Assembly (NCBI GenBank): GCA_902567145.1
Contig: CACFLM010000017.1
Span: forward strand, 1 to 14,932
Source: an uncultured Alphaproteobacteria bacterium
Lineage (GTDB): Bacteria > Pseudomonadota > Alphaproteobacteria > TMED127
Length of the DNA stretch: 14,932 nt
Reading direction: 5' to 3'
The translations under genes and the position numbers were made by a program. This document shows, piece by piece, positions 7,483 through 13,810 of the stretch. A model generated the notes under the pieces. The model was not told where the DNA came from. It saw only the letters and a list, made by a program, of their open reading frames with translations, and did not search any database. Each line of letters opens with the position of its first letter. The stretch's first letter is position 1.

Positions 7483-7505
7483 ATTCTCTTTGGAAGGATA
7501 TTAAA

Positions 7506-7604
7506 ATGACAGAAAAAAAAATCAAAGTTGACCCTAAAAAAGTTAAAAAAGAAGAACTTCAAGGTATATTCTCAAAAGTTTTAGACAAACTAAAGTCTAG
7601 CTAA
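7506..7604 (+). CDS. Small lysine-rich protein, 32 residues
   Basis: An ATG with an excellent Shine-Dalgarno (AAGGA, 7-base spacing) just downstream of a strong sigma-70 promoter opens a 32-codon frame, MTEKKIKVDPKKVKKEELQ followed by GIFSKVLDKLKSS. It is very basic and could form an amphipathic C-terminal helix (LQGIFSKVLDKLK). It has no cysteine, signal peptide or membrane segment. I do not recognise the family. Its position, eight bases before a zinc-ribbon ORF and at the head of an operon leading to an O-antigen ligase-like gene, supports its being translated. It might alternatively be a leader peptide. Confidence 0.65.
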   Translation: MTEKKIKVDPKKVKKEELQGIFSKVLDKLKSS

Positions 7605-7612
7605 ACTATTTA

Positions 7613-7759
7613 ATGGAGAAGCTTTGGATTGAGTGCCAAAAATGTGGCTCAGTCTTCTGGATTTATCCTGACGAGATAGGAACTATCTACCCTAAGAGGT
7701 CAATAGACTATCAAATTTGTTCCAAATGCGAACAAGATTCAAATGCTAAAAATCAATGA
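7613..7759 (+). CDS. Small zinc-ribbon protein, 48 residues
   Basis: A 48-codon frame beginning MEKLWIECQKCGSVFWIYPDE. Two CxxC knuckles (Cys8/Cys11 and Cys36/Cys39) would bind one zinc ion as a rubredoxin-like/zinc-ribbon fold. Family and function are not recognised. It starts eight bases after the 32-residue ORF, and its stop overlaps the start of the next gene (ATGA), so it is probably translationally coupled. The weak GGAG-like sequence lies after, not before, the ATG, so translation may depend on ribosomes leaving the upstream ORF. The two evenly placed cysteine pairs and tight coupling make a chance ORF unlikely. Confidence 0.7.
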   Translation: MEKLWIECQKCGSVFWIYPDEIGTIYPKRSIDYQICSKCEQDSNAKNQ

Positions 7760-8010
7760 ATGAATTCTTCATCGATCTCCAAAATCAAATAGGTTTTCCC
7801 CCCACTGTCCTTATAAAATTTGCTTTATATTTTTCAATAGGTGCTATTTTTCTTGTATTTGTTAATAAAATAGTACAGTTTATTTCATATTTTTTTTCTA
7901 AGTTTAGTAAGGAAAAATTCCTAGACCGCTTAAACTTTATTTTGAAGATTTTAATATTTATATTATTTTCAACGCTTGTTGGGTGGATTTTAATTTATAT
8001 AGCTTTTTAA
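7756..8010 (+). CDS. Small membrane protein with two predicted helices
   Basis: An 84-residue protein with two hydrophobic segments, about residues 18-47 (VLIKFALYFSIGAIFLVFV and following) and about 62-84 (ILKILIFILFSTLVGWILIYIAF). They are joined by a short basic loop (KFSKEKFLDR). It overlaps the zinc-ribbon stop by four bases and lies five bases before the O-antigen ligase-like gene, so it is part of that operon. Family not recognised. A role as a small accessory subunit of the following membrane enzyme is possible but unproven. Confidence 0.75.
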   Translation: MNEFFIDLQNQIGFPPTVLIKFALYFSIGAIFLVFVNKIVQFISYFFSKFSKEKFLDRLNFILKILIFILFSTLVGWILIYIAF

Positions 8011-8014
8011 AATA

Positions 8015-9232
8015 ATGAAACTAACTGAAAATTTAGCAATCTTCTTAATAGGATTCTCATACTCATTTCTTGTTTATAATAGAATTGCATTCGGCATTGC
8101 TTTGAGTTTAGGTATTTTATTATTATTATTAACTAACTTAGAATTAATAATAAATAGAAGTAAAATATTCTTTGTAAAAGTCAGACGATTTGATCTTACT
8201 ATAATAACTCTTTCATTTATTTCATTTTTGACTTCATCTTTCTTATCTATTAAAAGTGAAAGATCCTTAGCTGTTCTAATATTTCTTTTTTTATTCATTT
8301 TTTTTTCTATCCTTACTTACTTATTGTTAAGAGAAAAAAAAGAATACTTAAAATCTATTTTTAAGTTTCTTTCAATCAGTATACTTTTAAATTCATTAGT
8401 AATAATGATCTACAACTTAAGTAATTATGATGGATTTGAATTAATAAAGTTTAAAGGTATAATGAATGTATTATCATTATTAACGATAATGAATTTCTTT
8501 TTTTATAGGTCTAAGTTAAACTATTTATCGTTAATCTTTTTGCTACCGAATATTTATATGACAGGATCTAGTGCCTCTGTTTTAGGTTTGGGAGGTGCTA
8601 GTTTATTATGTTTTATATTCTTTATGCTGAGAAATTTTTTTAAAAAAAGATTTTTAAAATTATCTTTTCCAATAATTTTTATAAGTTTAATTACACCGTT
8701 ACTAATTTATTTTTCTAAACAATTACCTCAAAATTTTGACGACACTTCAATTCAAAATTTTGAACATAAAATTCCTGTAAATATTATTGATATACACCGT
8801 CAATTTATTTGGGGATTCTCAATTGAAAAGTTTAAAGATAAAGTTTTTTTTGGTTATGGGCCTGATACATCGAACTTCATTGAAGGAAGTCAAATCCAAA
8901 TAGGTTTGAAAAATGATATCCACTATACAGGTGATATGAACTTTATTCCAAGTCATCCACATAACTTTATAATTGAGTTGCTTCTGGAAACTGGAATGAT
9001 AGGCCTAATTTTTTTTATTTTCTCAATTATTATTTTAAATTTACGTATTTTAAAAATCAATGAAAATATAGAATCAAAAATCTTTTTAATTTTCTTAAAT
9101 TCATATTTTTGGTGTTCATCTTTAGTAAATTTTTCATTTTGGTTAGGTTGGTGGCAAGCTAGCTTCTATTTTTTACTTGCGTTATTGGCGGCGAAAATAT
9201 CTTCTCTGGATCAAGAGACCTTAAGCAAATAA
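8015..9232 (+). CDS. O-antigen ligase/polymerase-like membrane protein (WaaL/Wzy family)
   Basis: A 405-residue polytopic inner-membrane protein with about 12 hydrophobic segments spread from residue 9 to 394. They are interrupted by one large hydrophilic loop (about 236-327) on the expected periplasmic side. The loop carries the Wzy_C/O-antigen ligase signature: DIHRQFIWGFSIEKFKDKVFFGYGPD (259-284, Arg262) and SHPHNFIIELLLETGMIGL (313-331, His314 and His316). Such enzymes join or polymerise glycans from undecaprenyl carriers onto lipid A core or other acceptors. Sequence alone does not separate ligase from polymerase or from protein O-oligosaccharyl transferase (PglL-like) members. It is the last gene of the operon starting at 7506. 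Its end overlaps the convergent fliB-like gene by 12 bases. Confidence 0.83.
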   Translation: MKLTENLAIFLIGFSYSFLVYNRIAFGIALSLGILLLLLTNLELIINRSKIFFVKVRRFDLTIITLSFISFLTSSFLSIKSERSLAVLIFLFLFIFFSILTYLLLREKKEYLKSIFKFLSISILLNSLVIMIYNLSNYDGFELIKFKGIMNVLSLLTIMNFFFYRSKLNYLSLIFLLPNIYMTGSSASVLGLGGASLLCFIFFMLRNFFKKRFLKLSFPIIFISLITPLLIYFSKQLPQNFDDTSIQNFEHKIPVNIIDIHRQFIWGFSIEKFKDKVFFGYGPDTSNFIEGSQIQIGLKNDIHYTGDMNFIPSHPHNFIIELLLETGMIGLIFFIFSIIILNLRILKINENIESKIFLIFLNSYFWCSSLVNFSFWLGWWQASFYFLLALLAAKISSLDQETLSK

Positions 9233-10456
9233 GAATAACAAAGAATTAAAAGAACTGTTTTCATCTATTTTTTTAAGAATATTACTTATCCTATCTCTGA
9301 ATTGAAACTCAAAATTTCCAGTATATTTTGTGAAAAATCCAATGTTTTTATGGGTAAGGTAAAATGCTTTTGAAATATCATCTTGTGATATTCTATGATT
9401 ATTTTTAGAAAATTGACCTATTATTAATAGTTGAGGTATTATCGCACCAAGCAGACTGATCTCAAGTCTATTTTCTGCAAATGCATTTCTACTAGTAAAC
9501 ATTGTACAGTTAGAAAGAAGTTCATTTAAAAAATAATTTCTAAACACATAAGGATATCTAACCTTTAGAAACTGTATACACTTAGCTCTCTCTTTACTAA
9601 ATTTCCCACATTGTTCCTCAAGATTTTTAGGTTTTTCAATCAAAGTGTTGTGTGTTGTTTGTAAAATCTTCATAAAATTTGTAGACATTTTTTCTGAAGA
9701 CTCTTTAGCATTATTGTCTTGTTCTTTTGCAAATAGATAAAACTCCTTTAAGAATTCAAGAATTAAACTGGTATTATCAAATTTTAAAAAATCCTCATTT
9801 TTAAAATGATCAAACAGATAGTTATAGATAGTCTCAAGCTTATCTGGAAAGAATTCTAAGTTTTTCTTTTCTTCTAAAAGTTTTTTTACAACACACAAAG
9901 ATGAAATGATTGAAAATTCTTTATTTTTTATAAGTGCAAAACAAAGATTGAAAATCTTTTCACCTAAAATTTTTGTTTCATCAATGTTTCGATTATCATA
10001 TAGTTTTATAAATTTTTTTGCATGATAAAGTTTGTCTTCCATTACATTCATTGAATCTTCACTAAATAAAATTAAACGAGTGGATTCTGGACATCCCAAA
10101 CCCAAAGTTTTTATTTTTTTTTCCTGATAAACTGAAAGTTTTCTTGGATATTGAGAGCAAGCAGTTGATAAATGGCTACTTCCATATTCTTTCTGAACCG
10201 AACATAGTTTATCACTCCCAAGAAAAGGACACGTTCCCTCTTGCATTTTTATTTGAGCAAAAAAACCTTTTATTTCCTGAGGTAATTTTTTAACGAATTT
10301 ATTAGCTTTTTTTTTAAGTTTGAAATTATCTAATTCCTGATATTTATTAAATGTTTCTTTATCAATTGATATTGTCCAACCTTGACAGCATGTTTCAGGG
10401 CATTCTGAACCGATACATTTAAATTTATCATAGTATTTTGGAGCTAATTGATTCAT
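9221..10456 (-). CDS. fliB: FliB-like flagellin lysine-N-methylase
   Basis: A 411-residue protein matching the flagellin lysine-N-methylase FliB family in length and in its cysteine pattern: FKCIGSECPETCCQGW (Cys14, 19, 23, 24), CPFLGSDKLC (Cys76, Cys85), ACSQYPR (Cys100) and GCPES (Cys122). FliB of Salmonella methylates lysines on the flagellin surface, and the cysteines have been linked to an iron-sulfur cluster. The remaining 280 residues are helical and poorly conserved. It is cytoplasmic, with no signal or membrane segment. A perfect sigma-54 motif ends 14 bases before the ATG and no Shine-Dalgarno is seen. Flagellar-type regulation supports flagellin as substrate, although no flagellin gene is in the window. 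It is divergent from the TPR-glycosyltransferase gene and tail-to-tail, with 12 bases of overlap, with the O-antigen ligase-like gene. Confidence 0.87.
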   Translation of the reverse strand: MNQLAPKYYDKFKCIGSECPETCCQGWTISIDKETFNKYQELDNFKLKKKANKFVKKLPQEIKGFFAQIKMQEGTCPFLGSDKLCSVQKEYGSSHLSTACSQYPRKLSVYQEKKIKTLGLGCPESTRLILFSEDSMNVMEDKLYHAKKFIKLYDNRNIDETKILGEKIFNLCFALIKNKEFSIISSLCVVKKLLEEKKNLEFFPDKLETIYNYLFDHFKNEDFLKFDNTSLILEFLKEFYLFAKEQDNNAKESSEKMSTNFMKILQTTHNTLIEKPKNLEEQCGKFSKERAKCIQFLKVRYPYVFRNYFLNELLSNCTMFTSRNAFAENRLEISLLGAIIPQLLIIGQFSKNNHRISQDDISKAFYLTHKNIGFFTKYTGNFEFQFRDRISNILKKIDENSSFNSLLFLFA

Positions 10457-10469
10457 TTACATAAGAAAC

Positions 10470-10485
10470 AGCAAATAATATGCCA
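10470..10485 (-). promoter_or_regulatory. Sigma-54 promoter of fliB
   Basis: The minus strand reads TGGCAT-ATTAT-TTGCT, a full match to TGGCAY-N5-TTGCW. The fliB ATG follows the C of TTGC by 14 intervening bases, so transcription would begin one to four bases before the ATG. There is no room for a Shine-Dalgarno sequence. The core is nearly identical to the sulfotransferase promoter (TTGGCATATT shared). Confidence 0.75.
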
Positions 10486-10527
10486 ATCAAATTACTAATA
10501 TTTCAAATTTTGAACTATAAAGTCATT

Positions 10528-10543
10528 TGGCATAATATTTGAA
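10528..10543 (+). promoter_or_regulatory. Degenerate sigma-54-like site facing the TPR-glycosyltransferase gene
   Basis: The plus strand reads TGGCAT-AATAT-TTGAA. The -24 half is perfect but the critical C of TTGC is A. It is an inverted near-copy of the fliB promoter 42 bases away, matching at 14 of 16 positions when TTGGCATATTATTTGC and TTGGCATAATATTTGA are aligned. If active, the leader to the ATG at 10599 would be about 45 bases. The missing C lowers confidence; it may be a decayed promoter or a sigma-54 binding site without initiation. Confidence 0.35.
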
Positions 10544-10598
10544 GTGTTTTAGTAATTAAAAGGTCTTTTTTAACCATAATTATATGTGAATTTTTTTA

Positions 10599-11912
10599 AT
10601 GCAAAATCAACAAGAAATACAATATTCAAAAATACTTAATTCTAAATCTTATTCAGAATATCAGAATGGAGATATATTAACCGGTATAGATTTATTTAAT
10701 AAATTTATTCTTAGAAAACCAAGTGATTCGAATTTATGGGTAGAGTTAGGTAATGCCCATTTAAAAAATATAGATTTTAAAATGGCAAAATTGTGTTTTG
10801 ATACAGCATTAGATCTTAATCCTTATAACCCAAATGCAATATGTGCAGTTGGATTATATTTTTTTGAGTCAGGTCTTTTTGATAAGGCCAAAAATTATTT
10901 TATTAAAACTTTAGAAATATCTCCAAATTCAGAATGGGGGCTATTAAATCTTTCATTAGCTGAACAGAAGCTAGGTAATCATACTAATGGATTAAAACTT
11001 TATGAGAAAAGAGAAAAAATTAGATCCTTATTATTATATAAAAATTTGGATCTTAAAAATTTACCCGAACTATTATTTTTAAAAGAATCATATATCAATA
11101 AAAAGATATTAATAATTGGTGAGCAAGGTTTTGGTGACCAACTAATGGCATGCTTATATATTAAAAGATTAGCTTCTATGGGCTTAGATATCACTTATTT
11201 AGTCAACGAAAAACTATTTGATCTTTTAATTAATGTAAATGATTTAAAAAATATAAAAATTATTAAGAAGATCACGGAAAAAGAATCACACTTTTTTGAT
11301 TTTAAAATATTTAGTATGAGTCTACCTTTATTGTTTAAACAAAACAGATTACAAAGAAGTAATGTGATAATAAAACAAGATAGAATTAAGAATAGTTCAA
11401 AAAATATTAAACTGTTTAAAAACCTTTCTAGTAAAAATAAGTTAAATGTTGGTATAGCCTGGAGTGGAAGGCCCACTCAAACAAGAAATTCATTTAGATC
11501 ATTAAATATTGAATTATTAAATAAAATAGTCTCAGATGAACAACTTAATTTTTTTTCACTTCAAAAATTAAGTTCAAAGTCTGATAAAAAGATTTTTCAG
11601 AAATATGATAATTTTTACAATTGTGAAGATTATTTAAATAATTTTCAAGATACCAGTTTTTTTATTTCAAAAATGGATGTCATTATCTCAGTTTGCACAT
11701 CGTTAGTTCATTTATCAGGATTAATGCGGAAAAAAACATTTCTATTACTATCATATGTTCATGACTCAAGATGGGACGAAGCACAATGCGGATGTCTATA
11801 TCCAAATCTGCATATAATCAAACAAAATAAATTAAACAATTGGGAAAATTGTATCACAAAAGTAAAAAATTACCTTAATGATTTGAAACATACTAGGAGA
11901 AAAAAATGTTAA
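10599..11912 (+). CDS. TPR-containing glycosyltransferase-like protein (FlmG-like architecture)
   Basis: A 437-residue protein with about three TPRs at residues 44-145 (LWVELGNAHLKNIDFKMAKL, then NAICAVGLYFFESGLFDKA, then GLLNLSLAEQKLGN). A GT-B type glycosyltransferase half of the GT9/GT41-like group follows: ILIIGEQGFGDQLMACLYIK (170-189), NVGIAWSGRP (283-291), then DVIISVCTSLVHLSGLMRK (360-378) and YVHDSRW (386-392). This TPR plus GT-B layout is that of FlmG, the Caulobacter flagellin glycosyltransferase, whose TPR part binds flagellin. I infer a similar role from architecture and context, not from close sequence identity. It is divergent from fliB, with a degenerate sigma-54 motif upstream and no Shine-Dalgarno. 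It overlaps the next gene by seven bases, so the two are probably translated together. Confidence 0.8.
   Translation: MQNQQEIQYSKILNSKSYSEYQNGDILTGIDLFNKFILRKPSDSNLWVELGNAHLKNIDFKMAKLCFDTALDLNPYNPNAICAVGLYFFESGLFDKAKNYFIKTLEISPNSEWGLLNLSLAEQKLGNHTNGLKLYEKREKIRSLLLYKNLDLKNLPELLFLKESYINKKILIIGEQGFGDQLMACLYIKRLASMGLDITYLVNEKLFDLLINVNDLKNIKIIKKITEKESHFFDFKIFSMSLPLLFKQNRLQRSNVIIKQDRIKNSSKNIKLFKNLSSKNKLNVGIAWSGRPTQTRNSFRSLNIELLNKIVSDEQLNFFSLQKLSSKSDKKIFQKYDNFYNCEDYLNNFQDTSFFISKMDVIISVCTSLVHLSGLMRKKTFLLLSYVHDSRWDEAQCGCLYPNLHIIKQNKLNNWENCITKVKNYLNDLKHTRRKKC
11895..11899 (+). promoter_or_regulatory. Ribosome binding site of the oxygenase gene
   Basis: AGGAG at 11895-11899 lies six bases before the ATG at 11906, inside the end of the TPR-glycosyltransferase gene. 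It fixes the start of the oxygenase and supports expression from the same transcript. Confidence 0.7.
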
Positions 11913-12784
11913 ACACTTCACCACAACAATTAATGAAAGATTATTTGAGTAAAGACTTTTGGGAACAACTATCTCCAAACTTATGTATCGAAAAAGAAGA
12001 TAATATCAAGACGATTGATATATTAAAAAAAGATAAAAATTTATTCAGCAAAAAAATTGTTAGTGATGGTTTTTTGCATTTAAGTCAACCTGGGCTTCAA
12101 AACCCTACATCTCAAATTAATCAAACTATTTGTTCAATTGTAAAAATGGGATTACCTCCTGTTTTTATTTTCATTTACGATCAACCTTGGTCTATCCAAG
12201 GTCAAATCAAAAATATTTTAAAAGAGCTTCTTGACGATAATTATAAGTTGCTTCCAGATTTCTGGGCATGGTATGTATCTCCTGGAGAATCGGGGTGGAA
12301 ACCACATAGAGACAGGCCATTGTCTTTATTTGATGACTTTACTCCTAAATCTCTAACCTTATGGATACCACTTACAAAAGCCGTTCCCGAGAATAGTTGC
12401 ATGTATGTACTACCTGCTAACAAAGATCTACATTATAATGATGAAATTCCACCTGATTTAAAATTTGGTTTTCCTGGAAATTTATCAGATATACAAGCAC
12501 TTCCATCTGAACCAAATGATGTTTTAATATGGAATCAAAGGGTTGTTCATTGGGGATCAACGTCTAATAAAAATCATGAGATTGGTCCAAGAATTAGTTT
12601 AGCTTATGAATTTCAAAGATCAGATGTCAACTCATTTAACGAACCACTTATTGAACCTGGCAATATGCCTAATTTTAGTGAAAGACTTAATTTAATAGGA
12701 AAACAAGTAATTCAATATACTCATATGTATGGTTTTAATAAAGAATTAGTTGATTTGGCTGTAGAACTTAAAAATTTTAAGTGA
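11906..12784 (+). CDS. Phytanoyl-CoA dioxygenase-like Fe(II)/2-oxoglutarate oxygenase
   Basis: A 292-residue protein of the PhyH-type Fe(II)/2-oxoglutarate-dependent dioxygenases. WYVSPGESGWKPHRDRP (122-138) supplies the HxD iron ligands His134 and Asp136. SLTLWIPLTKAVPENSCMYVLP (149-170) is the typical jelly-roll strand following them. NDVLIWNQRVVHWGS (204-218) gives the distal His215, and GPRISLAYEF (227-236) the 2-oxoglutarate-binding Arg229. The product would be a hydroxylated or oxidised substrate: an amino-acid side chain, sugar or lipid. It is translationally coupled to the TPR-glycosyltransferase (seven-base overlap, AGGAG ribosome binding site). That suggests oxidation of the same target or of a sugar precursor. 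The exact substrate is unknown. Confidence 0.82.
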   Translation: MLNTSPQQLMKDYLSKDFWEQLSPNLCIEKEDNIKTIDILKKDKNLFSKKIVSDGFLHLSQPGLQNPTSQINQTICSIVKMGLPPVFIFIYDQPWSIQGQIKNILKELLDDNYKLLPDFWAWYVSPGESGWKPHRDRPLSLFDDFTPKSLTLWIPLTKAVPENSCMYVLPANKDLHYNDEIPPDLKFGFPGNLSDIQALPSEPNDVLIWNQRVVHWGSTSNKNHEIGPRISLAYEFQRSDVNSFNEPLIEPGNMPNFSERLNLIGKQVIQYTHMYGFNKELVDLAVELKNFK

Positions 12785-12839
12785 ACAAGAAAATTTCAAA
12801 CATTATAATTCTCAGAAACTATTGTTTTAAATTTTTTAA

Positions 12840-12855
12840 TGGCACGCATATTGCT
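12840..12855 (+). promoter_or_regulatory. Sigma-54 promoter inside the apparent 5' end of the FkbM-like ORF
   Basis: The plus strand reads TGGCACG-CATA-TTGCT, a complete match to the strict consensus TGGCACG-N4-TTGCW. Counting the C of TTGC (12854) as -12 puts +1 at 12866, exactly the A of an in-frame ATG. The gene would then be read from a leaderless mRNA independent of the upstream operon. Confidence 0.8.
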
Positions 12856-12865
12856 CTATCAAGCT

Positions 12866-13759
12866 ATGGATCAAAGTAACATTATCACCGAAAATCAATT
12901 ATTAAATACAATTGAGAAAATCCTAGTTGAGACCAAAACTAACAATGATCAAACACACTTAAATAGTCAACTTCTCACGATTATTAAGGATCTAATTGTC
13001 AAGCAAAGCTATATAGATAGAAAAAGTAAATGCTTGAACCCTTTTAATAAATTTGGGAGAAAATGCTTTTCACAAACCGATGAAGATGGCATTACATATG
13101 AAATTATAAATAGACTTGGCATTAGAAATGGTTCATATGCAGAGTTTGGTGTAGGTGATGGTATGGAAAATAACACACTCCTGTTAGCTTCACTTGGATG
13201 GAAAGGTTTCTGGGTAGGCGGAGAAAATATTGTTTTTGATCATTCATCAAACAATAGATTTAATTACACAAAGGAATGGATTACTTTGGATAACATAACT
13301 AATATATGTAAAGAAAATATGGAAAAAATGGGCATTGAAAGTTTAGATGTAATTTCATTAGATTTAGATGGTAATGACTATCATTTTTGTGAATCTTTAT
13401 TAAAAAAGAATCTGAATCCTAAACTTTTCATTGTTGAATATAATTCAAAGTTTTTCCCTCCTATTGAGTTTGTGATGAAATACGATCAGTTTCACAATTG
13501 GCAACTTGATGATTATTATGGAGCCTCACTTCAGAGCTTTAATATTCTATTTAATCATTATGATTACAAACTTATTTGCTGTAACGCTCATACGGGAACA
13601 AATGCATTCTTTGTTCAAAAAGAATTCTCTAACAAATTCACAGAAATTCCTGATTGTATTGATAAAATTTTTATGGAACCTAATTTTGACTTGGCATGTA
13701 AGTTTGGACATTTTTCTTCAAGTAAAGTAATAAATCAAATCATGAATCAGAGTAATTAG
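12866..13759 (+). CDS. FkbM-like SAM-dependent methyltransferase
   Basis: From the ATG at 12866 the product has 297 residues. The N-terminal 50 residues are helical (MDQSNIITENQLLNTIEKIL and on), then CFSQTDEDGITYEIINRLGI. A Rossmann-like SAM motif YAEFGVGDGMENNTLLLASLG lies near residues 91-111, a second block DVISLDLDGNDYHFCESLL near 161-179, and LFIVEYNSKFFPP near 187-199. This resembles proteins annotated as FkbM-type methyltransferases, which O-methylate sugars or polyketides, though family placement is approximate and the acceptor is unknown. An ATG at 12839 gives a nine-residue longer frame, but those nine codons are themselves the sigma-54 promoter and no ribosome binding site precedes them. 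I therefore choose 12866. The gene follows the oxygenase by 81 bases and ends 51 bases from the convergent methyltransferase gene. Confidence 0.78.
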   Translation: MDQSNIITENQLLNTIEKILVETKTNNDQTHLNSQLLTIIKDLIVKQSYIDRKSKCLNPFNKFGRKCFSQTDEDGITYEIINRLGIRNGSYAEFGVGDGMENNTLLLASLGWKGFWVGGENIVFDHSSNNRFNYTKEWITLDNITNICKENMEKMGIESLDVISLDLDGNDYHFCESLLKKNLNPKLFIVEYNSKFFPPIEFVMKYDQFHNWQLDDYYGASLQSFNILFNHYDYKLICCNAHTGTNAFFVQKEFSNKFTEIPDCIDKIFMEPNFDLACKFGHFSSSKVINQIMNQSN

Positions 13760-13810
13760 ATTACATTTATAAAAAGAATTTATCCTAAAAATAAGTAAAA
13801 AAAATTAGAG

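Noticed and set aside
10689..10799. Other TGGCA occurrences (for example at 4759, 6555, 10783, 11147, 13119 and 13692) as further sigma-54 sites
   Set aside because: None has TTGC at the required spacing; all lie inside well-supported coding regions.
12241..12423. Antisense open frame inside the oxygenase gene, and similar antisense frames within flgI, the O-antigen ligase-like gene, the TPR-glycosyltransferase and the zinc-ribbon methyltransferase
   Set aside because: The sense strands carry clear protein family motifs. The antisense products are low-complexity or show no domain, and have no ribosome binding site.
13760..13810. Possible bidirectional terminator between the convergent FkbM-like and methyltransferase genes
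   Set aside because: There are A- and T-runs (for example near 13798-13805 and 13813-13820) but no GC-containing stem next to them, so no hairpin terminator can be supported.
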